A DNA stretch of 64,000 bases from Hydrogenobacter sp. T-8. GTDB taxonomy: Bacteria > Aquificota > Aquificia > Aquificales > Aquificaceae. Where the stretch lies: positions 248,001 to 312,000 of the forward strand of contig NZ_CP048795.1 in the NCBI RefSeq assembly GCF_011006175.1, read 5' to 3'. The first letter of the stretch is position 1; every line of letters starts with the position of its first letter. Shown here piece after piece: positions 49,445 through 58,020 of the stretch. The notes beneath the pieces were generated by a model. It was not told the origin of the DNA, did not search any database, and worked only from the letters and a program-made list of their open reading frames with translations. Made by a program: the position numbers and the translations under genes.

Positions 49445-50944
49445 ATGGAAGGCTTTCCTTTGGCTTCTGTGAGCATGCTTTTGCCCCTCGTGGGCAGTGT
49501 ATTGATAGTCTTTGCAAGGGAGGAGTTTTCCAAGTGGATAGCGGTCCTTTTCAGCGGTCTTGTCTTTGTGCTTTCTCTTCTCTCCCTGTTTTTCTTTGAC
49601 TTTTCAAAAGCGGACCGCTTTCAGTTTGTAGAGAAATACCCCCTTATTCCCGAGCTAAACCTAAGCCTACATCTGGGCTTTGACGGGCTTTCTTATCTTA
49701 TGTATATACTAACCACCCTTGTATCCCTCGTGGCACTCCTCTGGTCCACCAGAGACCATCAGATAAGCCACCGCCTCAAAGAGTATTACATATGGTTTCT
49801 GCTAACGGAAACCTTCCTTGTGGGCGTCTTTGCAAGCCTTGACCTTATGGTCTTCTATGTATTTTATGAACTTACCCTTGTTCCTATGTTCTTTGTCATA
49901 GGTATATGGGGCTACAAGCTCAGGCTTTATTCTGCGTATAAGTTCTTCATATACATCTTTGTTTCCTCTTTGTTACTTCTGCTTGGTATTGTGAGCCTTG
50001 CGGTTCAACATTATAGACAGTTTAGCAAGTTCTCCTTTAACTATCTTGACCTTATAAACAATCAGTATGACCTTACCTTTGAGGTCTTTATGTTCCTTCT
50101 CTTTCTAATAGCCTTTGCGGTCAAAACGCCCATCGTGCCCTTCCATACATGGCTTCCGGACGCTCACGGAGAGGCACCAACCGCAGGCTCTGTGGTGCTG
50201 GCAGCAGTTCTTCTCAAGATGGGCACCTATGCCCTTCTTAGGTTCAACATAGGTCTCTTCCCAGAAGCCTCTGTGTTCCTCATGCCCATAATGGTGTTGT
50301 GGGGCATATTCTCCATAGTCTTCGCCTCGTGGTTTACCATAAGCCAGAGCAATGTAAAGAGGTTCGTAGCCTACTCTTCTGTGAGCCATATGGGCTTTGT
50401 GGTAACGGGTATGTTTCTCCTCAACGCAGAGGGTCTTAGAGCCAGCATAACGGAGATGTTTGCCCACGGGCTTACCTCCTCCGCTCTCTTTATGATGGCG
50501 GGCTTTATCTACAACAGACTTCATAGCTTTAACATGCAAGCCCTAAGGGGAAGTATAAAGTTTATGCCCCTCTTTGCGGTTCTTGTGGCAATAACAGGCT
50601 TTTCCTCCATGGGGCTTCCCGGCGGGTCTTCCTTCTGGGGCAAGTTTCTTACCATAGTGGGTGCCAGAGAATACACCCTGCTCCTTGCCTTCCTTGTGAT
50701 AGTGGGTGCCTTTTTCAGTGCGGTATACGTGCTTTATCTCCTAAAGACCTTATACCTTGACACAAAGGAAGAAAGCAGGCTAGTCCACTTTACAGACCTT
50801 AGGGGCTTCAAGCTCACCGCCTTCTTGTTGGTGGTCTTTCCCATGTTTATAGTGGGCTTTTTGCCCTTCTTGTTCTTTGCCTTTTACGACCCATATATAG
50901 ACAGCCTGCTTAAATATCTTCTTTCAAGGGTGGCTGGAGGCTAA
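49445..50944 (+). CDS. nuoM: NADH-quinone oxidoreductase subunit M (copy 1)
   Basis: 499 aa, 14 TMs. FYVFYELTLVPMFFVIGIWG holds the key Glu, FAVKTPIVPFHTWLPDAHGEAPTAGSVVLAAVLLKMG the Lys in TM7-TM8, and NVKRFVAYSSVSHMGFV the broken TM12 area. Antiporter-like proton pump. Only 1 bp before nuoN. Confidence 0.94.
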   Translation: MEGFPLASVSMLLPLVGSVLIVFAREEFSKWIAVLFSGLVFVLSLLSLFFFDFSKADRFQFVEKYPLIPELNLSLHLGFDGLSYLMYILTTLVSLVALLWSTRDHQISHRLKEYYIWFLLTETFLVGVFASLDLMVFYVFYELTLVPMFFVIGIWGYKLRLYSAYKFFIYIFVSSLLLLLGIVSLAVQHYRQFSKFSFNYLDLINNQYDLTFEVFMFLLFLIAFAVKTPIVPFHTWLPDAHGEAPTAGSVVLAAVLLKMGTYALLRFNIGLFPEASVFLMPIMVLWGIFSIVFASWFTISQSNVKRFVAYSSVSHMGFVVTGMFLLNAEGLRASITEMFAHGLTSSALFMMAGFIYNRLHSFNMQALRGSIKFMPLFAVLVAITGFSSMGLPGGSSFWGKFLTIVGAREYTLLLAFLVIVGAFFSAVYVLYLLKTLYLDTKEESRLVHFTDLRGFKLTAFLLVVFPMFIVGFLPFLFFAFYDPYIDSLLKYLLSRVAGG

Positions 50945-50945
50945 G

Positions 50946-52400
50946 ATGGAACAACTCATAAGGATAGAGATACCTAACCTGTGGCTCCTGCTTCCAGAGC
51001 TTGTGGTTCTTATTACTGGCTTTGCCCTTTTCAGTCTTGAGCTTCTCTACAAGAGGCTCAACCACGCCCTTGCCATAAGCGTCAGCCTGGTAGGCTATCT
51101 CCTTGCCTTCCTGCTTCTCCTTTTCAACTGGGGCATAGAGGGTGAGACCTTCTACGGGCTCTACAAAAGAGACGAATTTTCCAACCTTATGCAGGCTTTT
51201 ATGCTAATCCTTACCATGGCACTCTTGGGCTTTAATTACCTCTATTATAAACACAGACGCTCTCTCTATGGCGAATTCTACTACATACTGAGCTTTGCCC
51301 TCATAGGGGGTATGTTTTTGGTCTCCTCTTACAACCTTGTAGTTCTGTATGTTGCCCTTGAGGCGGTTTCCATCGCCTTCTACATACTCACCGCTTTGCT
51401 GAGGTCTGACTTTAACTCCAAGGAGGGTGCCTTTAAATACCTTATGCTTGGTGGTCTTTCCATAGCCTTGGCTTCCTACGGTGCGGGCTTTATGTATCTC
51501 TATTCGGGTTCACTTGACCTTCGGTATATCCTCACCCATGTGGGTGAAAACCACTACTTTTTGGTGCTGGGGCTTGTGCTGTTTTTAATAGGCTTTGCCA
51601 TAAAGATCGGTGCGGTGCCCTTCCACTTTTGGCTTCCAGACGCCTACCAGGGTGCGCCCACGCCCATCACCGCCTACATGGCGTCCGTGGGAAAGCTGGC
51701 TTTCTTTGCACCCCTTGTGAGGATTATGCCCTTGGTGCAAGAGCATTTTGCCTATGCATGGATAACCACCGCGAGCATTATCTCTGCCCTTACCATGCTA
51801 TATGGAAACCTCACCGCCCTTGTGCAAAAGGATGTGAAGAGGCTTCTTGCCTATTCTTCCATTGCCCACTCGGGATACATCATGGCAGGCATAGCGGTAG
51901 CGGAAGTTATAGGTCTTAAGGCGGTCATATACTTTCTGATCGCTTACTCTCTTATGGGCTTTGGCAGTTTTATGGTGCTTGCCCTCTTGGAGAGGGCGGA
52001 GGGTTGGGAAAATAGGCTTGAGCAGTTTTCTGGCATGAGGTTCTCAGCACCTTGGCTTGCCTTCTCCTTTATGATAATGCTCCTCGCCCTTCTGGGCGTG
52101 CCACCCACTGTGGGCTTTGTGGGCAAGGCACTTGTTTTCATGTCCCTATCCTTTGAGAGGCTTTGGTGGCTTGCCCTGGTGATGATAATCGCAACAGGCA
52201 TATCCACAGGCTACTATCTGAGGATTACGGTGCTTATGTTTATGAAAGAAGGAGAAGAGGGACAACACCACATAGCGGTCTCCACGCTGGAAAAGTCCCT
52301 TATAGTTATCCTATCCCTAGCCCTTGTCCTTCTTGGAGCCCTGCCTATAATATTATGGAACTTTGTAAGCCCATCTGCAGAGAACCTTTTCATGAGGTGA
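50946..52400 (+). CDS. nuoN: NADH-quinone oxidoreductase subunit N (copy 1)
   Basis: 484 aa, 14 TMs. YVALEAVSIAFYILTAL, KIGAVPFHFWLPDAYQGAPTPITAYMASVGK and QKDVKRLLAYSSIAHSGYIMAG are the NuoN signatures. Completes the first I-J-K-L-M-N block. RBS-like AGAGATGG spacing leads to nuoA 4 bp on. Confidence 0.94.
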   Translation: MEQLIRIEIPNLWLLLPELVVLITGFALFSLELLYKRLNHALAISVSLVGYLLAFLLLLFNWGIEGETFYGLYKRDEFSNLMQAFMLILTMALLGFNYLYYKHRRSLYGEFYYILSFALIGGMFLVSSYNLVVLYVALEAVSIAFYILTALLRSDFNSKEGAFKYLMLGGLSIALASYGAGFMYLYSGSLDLRYILTHVGENHYFLVLGLVLFLIGFAIKIGAVPFHFWLPDAYQGAPTPITAYMASVGKLAFFAPLVRIMPLVQEHFAYAWITTASIISALTMLYGNLTALVQKDVKRLLAYSSIAHSGYIMAGIAVAEVIGLKAVIYFLIAYSLMGFGSFMVLALLERAEGWENRLEQFSGMRFSAPWLAFSFMIMLLALLGVPPTVGFVGKALVFMSLSFERLWWLALVMIIATGISTGYYLRITVLMFMKEGEEGQHHIAVSTLEKSLIVILSLALVLLGALPIILWNFVSPSAENLFMR

Positions 52401-52404
52401 AGAG

Positions 52405-52776
52405 ATGGAATACATGGCACTTCTTATATTCTTTGGTATATTGCTCAGTATTGCGCTGGTCTTTGTCTTCATAAACAAGATACTGGGTCCCAAAAGCTCA
52501 GAGGCAATGCAGGATTATCCCTACGAGTGCGGTGTACCCCTTTACGACAAGTCCGCCCAGTCCACCTTCCATCAGGGATACTACCTGCTTGGTCTTTTGC
52601 TCCTGCTCTTTGACATAGAGGCTGCCTTTCTTTTCCCTTGGACTGTGGTCTATAGGCATTTGGGTATTTTTGGCTTTGTGGAAATGTTTCTTTTTATCCT
52701 TATCCTTACCTACGGGCTCTTGTACGCTTGGAGGAAGGGTGCCCTTGACTGGCAGTTTGAAGAGGAAAGTCTATAA
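52405..52776 (+). CDS. nuoA: NADH-quinone oxidoreductase subunit A
   Basis: 123 aa, three TMs, with the quinone-site loop SEAMQDYPYECGVPLYD (conserved Glu-Cys-Gly) and FDIEAAFLFPW with its buried acidic residues. Single copy in the window. It is followed directly by nuoCD; nuoB, normally between A and C, is missing. Confidence 0.93.
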   Translation: MEYMALLIFFGILLSIALVFVFINKILGPKSSEAMQDYPYECGVPLYDKSAQSTFHQGYYLLGLLLLLFDIEAAFLFPWTVVYRHLGIFGFVEMFLFILILTYGLLYAWRKGALDWQFEEESL

Positions 52777-52787
52777 AGGAGTTGGCT

Positions 52788-54503
52788 ATGCCTTGGGCAA
52801 GAGGAGAAGAGTTCACCCAGCTAAAGGAGAGGTTTGAAGGGCTGGAAATTGAGGAAAAGCCCACTCTTACCGCCCTTCATGTGCCAAAGGCAAGGCTTAT
52901 AGAGCTTCTTAAGGCTCTGAAGGAAGAAAGGGGCTACAAGCTCTTCATTGACCACTCGGTGGTGGACTTTCCTGACAAAAAACCTCGCTTTCAAGCCTTC
53001 TACATCCTCTACAACGTGGATGAGAAAAAGAGGGTAGTGGTAAAAACATGGACGGACGGAGAGCTACCTTCTATAGAAAGGCTTTGGTTTGCGGGCAAGT
53101 GGGCTGAGCGCGAGTGCTACGATATGTTTGGCATAAGGTATGAGGGGCACGAAAACTTAGTGCGTGCCTTTATGTGGGAAACCTACCAGCACTATCCTCT
53201 TAGAAAGGACTTTCCTCTTGAGGGCTATGCCACAGAATACTTGCCTTCCTTGAACGAGGTCCTATGGGGTGAAAACCTCAACGGTCTTATGAACTACGAT
53301 AAGATGCACACGCCCGTGCCAACTCTAGAAGACCTTGAGATAACCGAAAAGAGAAGGCTTCAGAAAAAGGCTCAGATAGTGCTAAACTGGGGACCACTAC
53401 ATCCGGGAACGCACGGAACTATGTGGTTTCTCTTTGACCTTGAGGGGGAAAGGGTCTATCAGTGCGATGTGATACTGGGTCAGCTCCATAGGGGCGTGGA
53501 AAAGTTAGCAGAAAACGAGATGTATAACCAGTTTCTGGTCTACACAGACCGTATGGACTACCTTTCCGCCCTATGCTCCAATCAGGCTTGGGTTGTGGCA
53601 GTGGAGAGACTTCTCGGCATAGAAGACCTTGTTCCAGAAAAGGCAAAGTATATCCGCACTATGATGTCAGAGCTTCAGAGGATAAACTCTCACCTTTTGT
53701 GGCTTGGCACATACGCTCTTGACCTTGGAGCTCTAACCATATTCCTGTATGCCTTTAAGGAGAGAGAAAAACTTATGGACATTATAGAGGGTATAACTGG
53801 TGCAAGGCTCACCATCTCCTACACGAGGATAGGTGGTGTGCGTATGGACTTGCCAGAGGGTGCTCTGGAGGTAATAAAAGCCTTTATAAAGAGGTTTCCA
53901 AGGGAGCTAAAGGAGTGGGAGACCATACTCAGTAGGAACAGGATATGGCTAAGAAGAAACGTGGGAGTGGGAGTTATAAGCAAGGAGGATGTTTACTTCT
54001 ATGGGCTCACAGGTCCAGTAGCCAGAGGCTCTGGCGTGCCTTACGATATAAGAAAGTTTGAACCCTACGATGCCTATCCATGGGTGGAGTTTGACATTCC
54101 CGTGGGAGAAAGTGGAGATGTGTATGATAGGTATCTGGTCAGGCTTGAGGAGATGAGACAGAGCCTTAGGATAATAGAGCAGTGTGTGGCGGTCCTTGAA
54201 AAACTCAAAAATGCACCCTTCTTTGCGGAATCTCCAGACCCTAAAAAGCTCAAGCTACCCCTTGACGGCATAGGTCTAAAGGTTCCAGAGGGAGAGATAT
54301 ACTCCTCAGGAGAAAACCCGAGAGGAGAGCTGGGCTTTTACATATACTCCACTGGTGGTGTCAAGCCCTACAGGGTAAAGATAAGACCAGGCTCCATGTA
54401 TAACCTTTGCGTGTATCCCAAGCTTATGAAAGACCGCGTCATAGCGGATGCGGTTACCATCTTGGCAAGCATAGACCCAGTGGTAGGAGAGATAGACCGA
54501 TGA
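52788..54503 (+). CDS. nuoCD: NADH-quinone oxidoreductase fused subunit CD
   Basis: 571 aa from ATG 52788 (AAAGGAG 6 bp upstream; a TTG six bases earlier is too close). Residues 1-165 are NuoC (ERECYDMFGIRYEGHENL and YPLRKDFPLEGY). Residues 190-571 are NuoD, with the quinone-site LNWGPLHPGTHG, GQLHRGVEKLAE and TDRMDYLSALCSNQAW. The fusion places quinone reduction on one chain. The stop overlaps the Uma2 start (ATGA). Confidence 0.94.
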   Translation: MPWARGEEFTQLKERFEGLEIEEKPTLTALHVPKARLIELLKALKEERGYKLFIDHSVVDFPDKKPRFQAFYILYNVDEKKRVVVKTWTDGELPSIERLWFAGKWAERECYDMFGIRYEGHENLVRAFMWETYQHYPLRKDFPLEGYATEYLPSLNEVLWGENLNGLMNYDKMHTPVPTLEDLEITEKRRLQKKAQIVLNWGPLHPGTHGTMWFLFDLEGERVYQCDVILGQLHRGVEKLAENEMYNQFLVYTDRMDYLSALCSNQAWVVAVERLLGIEDLVPEKAKYIRTMMSELQRINSHLLWLGTYALDLGALTIFLYAFKEREKLMDIIEGITGARLTISYTRIGGVRMDLPEGALEVIKAFIKRFPRELKEWETILSRNRIWLRRNVGVGVISKEDVYFYGLTGPVARGSGVPYDIRKFEPYDAYPWVEFDIPVGESGDVYDRYLVRLEEMRQSLRIIEQCVAVLEKLKNAPFFAESPDPKKLKLPLDGIGLKVPEGEIYSSGENPRGELGFYIYSTGGVKPYRVKIRPGSMYNLCVYPKLMKDRVIADAVTILASIDPVVGEIDR

Positions 54504-55006
54504 AGCTAAGGCATCTGCCACATTACACTTATGAGGACTATACAAAATGGCAAGGAGACTGGGAGCTTATAGAGGGCGTTCCCTATGCTATGGCTTCGCC
54601 CAAATTTCCCCATCAGCGTCTTATGTTTGTGCTGGCAAGGCTTTTGGAAGACATGCTTGAAGAATGCGACTGTTTTGTGGTGGGAAAGCTTGACTGGGTC
54701 ATATCGGAGGATACGGTTGTGAGACCAGACCTTGTAGTTTTGTGTGAAGAACCTCAGGACTACATAAGAAAAAGACCGGAGGTGGTCTTTGAGATAGTTT
54801 CAGAGAACTCAAGGGAGATGGATGAGTTTGTAAAGTTTAAGCTATACGAACAGCAAGCAGTGCCTTATTATGTGCTTTTGTATCCAGAAGGCAAAAGCTG
54901 GAAAGCCTACAGGTGGTCTCCACAGGGTTTTGTGCCTATGGAGAGGCTCTCTTTTAGTGTAAAAGGCTGTGCCTTTGAAATAGATACAGAAAGGCTCTGG
55001 AGGTAG
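54500..55006 (+). CDS. Uma2-family putative nuclease inside the nuo operon, copy 1
   Basis: 168 aa from the ATG overlapping the nuoCD stop. Features: KLRHLPHYTYEDYTKWQGDWELIEGVPY, then VRPDLVVLCEEP with the Asp, VVFEIVSENS with the Glu and a KFKLYEQQAVPYYVLLYPE segment with the Lys. It is a different Uma2 subgroup from the three copies in the soe operon. Only 2 bp separate it from nuoH, so it must be co-translated with complex I. Role unknown. Confidence 0.85.
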   Translation: MKLRHLPHYTYEDYTKWQGDWELIEGVPYAMASPKFPHQRLMFVLARLLEDMLEECDCFVVGKLDWVISEDTVVRPDLVVLCEEPQDYIRKRPEVVFEIVSENSREMDEFVKFKLYEQQAVPYYVLLYPEGKSWKAYRWSPQGFVPMERLSFSVKGCAFEIDTERLWR

Positions 55007-55008
55007 AC

Positions 55009-56058
55009 ATGGAGAGCGTAGTCGCTTGGCTCATAATAACCCTAATAAAGATATTGGTAATATTGGGTATAGTTCTTGGTGTGGGTGCATATCTTACCTT
55101 GGTGGAGAGAAAGGTGGCGGCGCACATACAGAGAAGACCGGGTCCCATGGTGGTGGGTTGGCACGGGCTTTTGCAACCCCTTGCGGACGGTCTTAAGCTC
55201 CTCACAAAGGAAGACCTCTTTCCAAGATACGGAAACAAGTTTCTGTATAACCTTGCCCTTGTGATGGCTTTAGTGCCTGCGGTTTTGGTCTTTGCGGTAG
55301 TTCCCTTTGGTCCCGAGTTTGAGCTTTTTGGATACAAGATAAAGCCTATTCTCACCGATGTAAACATTGGTCTACTGCTTGTCTTTGCCCTTGGCTCTAT
55401 GGCTGTCTTTGCCATAGCCTTGGCGGGGTGGGCTTCCAACTCCAAGTATGCGCTTATAGGCTCTATGAGAAAGGCAGGCATAGTGGTCTCCTACGAGGTG
55501 GTTATAACCTTTGCGGTCATGGGTCCCATCATACTGGCTGGAACCCTTTCCACTTACGACATAGTCCAAAAACAGATAGAGCAAAACCTCTGGTATATGT
55601 GGCTTCAGCCTATGGCTTTTGTGGTTTATATGTTTGCCATGCTTGCGGAAACTGGAAGAGTGCCCTTTGACATACAAGAGGCAGAGGCAGAGCTGGTGAC
55701 AGGCTTTACCGTGGAATACGGTGGCATGAAGTTTGGTCTTTTCCCGCTGGTGGAGTGGTATATTGAGGTACTTTCCCTCTCCGCCATTGCGGTGGTGCTT
55801 TTCATGGGGGGCTGGTCGCCCATAAACATACCCTTCTTGGGCTTTGTTGACCCCCTCTTCTTCCTCGGACCCCTTTCCCCCTTTGTATGGTTCGTGTTAA
55901 AGGTCTCTGCTCTCTTTCTCTTTGTGCTGTGGCTTCACTGGACACTGCCAAGGTATAGGATTGACCAGATAACCGCAACCGCTTGGAAGGTGATGCTTCC
56001 CCTTACCTTTGTAAACCTGGTGCTCACCGCAGTTGTAGCACCCCTTATATGGAGGTAA
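55009..56058 (+). CDS. nuoH: NADH-quinone oxidoreductase subunit H
   Basis: 349 aa with eight TMs. The quinone-channel loops are clear: RPGPMVVGWHGLLQPLADGLKLLTKED and AETGRVPFDIQEAEAELVTGF with its Glu cluster. Single copy, set between two Uma2 genes. Confidence 0.95.
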   Translation: MESVVAWLIITLIKILVILGIVLGVGAYLTLVERKVAAHIQRRPGPMVVGWHGLLQPLADGLKLLTKEDLFPRYGNKFLYNLALVMALVPAVLVFAVVPFGPEFELFGYKIKPILTDVNIGLLLVFALGSMAVFAIALAGWASNSKYALIGSMRKAGIVVSYEVVITFAVMGPIILAGTLSTYDIVQKQIEQNLWYMWLQPMAFVVYMFAMLAETGRVPFDIQEAEAELVTGFTVEYGGMKFGLFPLVEWYIEVLSLSAIAVVLFMGGWSPINIPFLGFVDPLFFLGPLSPFVWFVLKVSALFLFVLWLHWTLPRYRIDQITATAWKVMLPLTFVNLVLTAVVAPLIWR

Positions 56059-56060
56059 GG

Positions 56061-56573
56061 ATGAAACTAAGACACCTGCCCCATTACACCTATGAGGACT
56101 ACGCAAGGTGGCAGGGAGACTGGGAGCTTATAGAAGGCATTCCCTACGCTATGGCTTCGCCCACAGGGATTCACCGTGTAGTGGTCTTTTGGTTGCAAAG
56201 GCTTTTGGCAAAAGAGCCTGAGAAAAACCCCTGCGATTGCGAAGTGGTATCAGAAGTAGACTGGGTAATCTCAGAGGATACGGTCCTAAGACCAGACGTG
56301 GCAATCCTGTGCGAGGAAGGGGAAGAATACATAAGAGAGACGCCCCTGCTTGTGGCAGAGGTGGTTTCAAAAAGCACCAAAAAACACTACGAAGGGCTAA
56401 AGTTTGAAAAATATGAGGAGGCAGGCGTGCCTTACCACCTGCTCCTCTATCCAGAAACCAAGAGTTGGAAGGTCTACAGAAACACACAAGAGGGCTTTGT
56501 AGCCATGGAAGGCTTAGAATTTCAGATAAAGGACTACAGGTTAGAGCTTGACCTAAAGAAGGTGTGGAGGTAA
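56061..56573 (+). CDS. Uma2-family putative nuclease inside the nuo operon, copy 2
   Basis: 170 aa. The first 32 residues are almost identical to the copy before nuoH (MKLRHLPHYTYEDYARWQG), after which the two diverge. Catalytic-type residues: LRPDVAILCEE, LVAEVVSKSTKK and EGLKFEKYEEAGVPYHLLLYPE. Starts 2 bp after nuoH (GGAGG ahead) and ends 3 bp before nuoI2. Intact, so kept under selection or newly arrived. Confidence 0.85.
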   Translation: MKLRHLPHYTYEDYARWQGDWELIEGIPYAMASPTGIHRVVVFWLQRLLAKEPEKNPCDCEVVSEVDWVISEDTVLRPDVAILCEEGEEYIRETPLLVAEVVSKSTKKHYEGLKFEKYEEAGVPYHLLLYPETKSWKVYRNTQEGFVAMEGLEFQIKDYRLELDLKKVWR

Positions 56574-56576
56574 AGC

Positions 56577-57200
56577 ATGGTAAAGAAGGTTTTTGAGAGA
56601 CCCTTGAGCTGGCTTGAACGCATTTTGTTCCTTGACTTTATAAGAGGGCTGTCCATAACTATAAGGCACGCTTTTAGGAGAACCATCACCACCCACTACC
56701 CCTATGAGAAGCTCACACCGCCCAAGCGCTTCAGAGGTTTCTTCGGACACAAGGTGGTGGACGGTAAGGAGCCCCAGCCCGCCTTTGATGAGTGGGTAGA
56801 GAGGTTCAAAATAAAAGTAGAGCCAGGCAAAAGCAGGTGTGTGGTCTGCATGCTCTGCAAAAGGGCTTGTCCTGTGCCACAGCTCTTTGAGATAGAAGGT
56901 GAGAAACTGCCCGACGGCAGGAGGAGGGTCTCTGTCTTTAACATGAATATGATGCTTTGCACCTTTTGCGGTTTTTGTGTGGATGCATGCCCTGTGGACT
57001 GCCTTTTCCAGAGCGATATACACGAGACCGCCAGTTATACAAGAAAGGATGCGGTGCTTGACCTTGAGGTGTTAGAGAGAATTGGCAGAGACTGGCAAAG
57101 GAGAAGAGAAGAAGAACCAGATAGAATATGGATAGATGACTACCAAAGACAAAGGCTTTGGTATGAAAACGACCTTAAACTTCCGGAGGTGAAAAGGTGA
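56577..57200 (+). CDS. nuoI: NADH-quinone oxidoreductase subunit I (copy 2)
   Basis: 207 aa paralogue of the first gene of the operon. Fe-S motifs CVVCMLCKRACPVP and CTFCGFCVDACPVDC. Shares the N-terminal FLDFIRGLSITIRHAFRR and the C-terminal REEEPDRIWIDDYQRQR. The GTGA junction couples it to nuoJ2. Confidence 0.93.
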   Translation: MVKKVFERPLSWLERILFLDFIRGLSITIRHAFRRTITTHYPYEKLTPPKRFRGFFGHKVVDGKEPQPAFDEWVERFKIKVEPGKSRCVVCMLCKRACPVPQLFEIEGEKLPDGRRRVSVFNMNMMLCTFCGFCVDACPVDCLFQSDIHETASYTRKDAVLDLEVLERIGRDWQRRREEEPDRIWIDDYQRQRLWYENDLKLPEVKR

Positions 57201-57730
57201 TACAGTGGCTGGTTTTTCTCCTCTTTTCCACCCTTGCAGTGGTCTCCGCCCTTGGGGTGTTGCTTCTGGCAAACCCCATATATGTGATACTTTCCCTCCT
57301 CTCTGTGCTGGTGGCGGTGGCTGGCGTCTTCTTCGTGGCTGGTGCAGAGCTGGTGGGTGCCTTACAGCTCCTCATATACGCGGTGGCAGTGACTGTCTTT
57401 TATGTCTTTGTGCTTACCGCAGTCCCGTGGGAGAAGGCTCTGAAAAAGGACTCCCACTACAGGGTAGAGGGCGTGCTTTCTTTTCCTTTGGTGCTTCTGC
57501 TATATACGGAGATGCTCTTGGTGTTCCTCATAGGTGCAACCGTGTCCCCAAAGGGACAGTTTAGGGAGTTTGTAAAGCAATTTGGCAATGTGGAGGTGAT
57601 AGGTGGTATACTCTTTAGCAAGTATTTCCTTGCCTTTGAGCTTGTCTCTTTGGTGCTACTTATTGGCATGATAGGAGCGGTGATAATAGGAAGGAAGGAG
57701 GCACAAACCTATGACAACCATACCCCTTGA
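57197..57730 (+). CDS. nuoJ: NADH-quinone oxidoreductase subunit J (copy 2)
   Basis: 177 aa, GTG start with GGAGGT upstream, five TMs. ELVGALQLLIYAVAVTVFYVFVL matches the NuoJ TM3 signature. The extracytoplasmic loop differs from copy 1 (VSPKGQFREFVKQFG). Overlaps nuoK2 by 20 bp. Confidence 0.92.
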   Translation: MIQWLVFLLFSTLAVVSALGVLLLANPIYVILSLLSVLVAVAGVFFVAGAELVGALQLLIYAVAVTVFYVFVLTAVPWEKALKKDSHYRVEGVLSFPLVLLLYTEMLLVFLIGATVSPKGQFREFVKQFGNVEVIGGILFSKYFLAFELVSLVLLIGMIGAVIIGRKEAQTYDNHTP

Positions 57731-58019
57731 GGCATACTTGACCCTTAGCGTAATTCTCTTTGGGCTTGGCGTCTTTGGTATGATAGTGCGTAGAAACATG
57801 GTAACCGTTCTTATGAGCATGGAGCTTGCCCTAAATGCGGTCAATGTGCTCTTTGTGGGTGCGGATGCACACCTAAGCCTTGTGGACGGTCAGGTCTTTG
57901 CCCTTTTTATAATAGCCCTTGCCGCAGCAGAGGCAGCGGTAGGTCTTGGTATAATAATAGCCATATTTAGGCTTAGAAAGGTAGACTCTACCGATGAAAT
58001 AACAGACATGAGAGGGTAA
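57711..58019 (+). CDS. nuoK: NADH-quinone oxidoreductase subunit K (copy 2)
   Basis: 102 aa, three TMs, with both membrane Glu residues (LMSMELALNAVNV and LAAAEAAVGLGI). Moderately diverged from copy 1, unlike the adjoining nuoL pair. Confidence 0.93.
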   Translation: MTTIPLEAYLTLSVILFGLGVFGMIVRRNMVTVLMSMELALNAVNVLFVGADAHLSLVDGQVFALFIIALAAAEAAVGLGIIIAIFRLRKVDSTDEITDMRG

Positions 58020-58020
58020 G

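Noticed and set aside
54407-55006. Longer Uma2 frame starting inside nuoCD
   Set aside because: The first 31 codons overlap the conserved nuoCD end; the ATG at 54500 with the ATGA junction matches the start of the sister copy at 56061.
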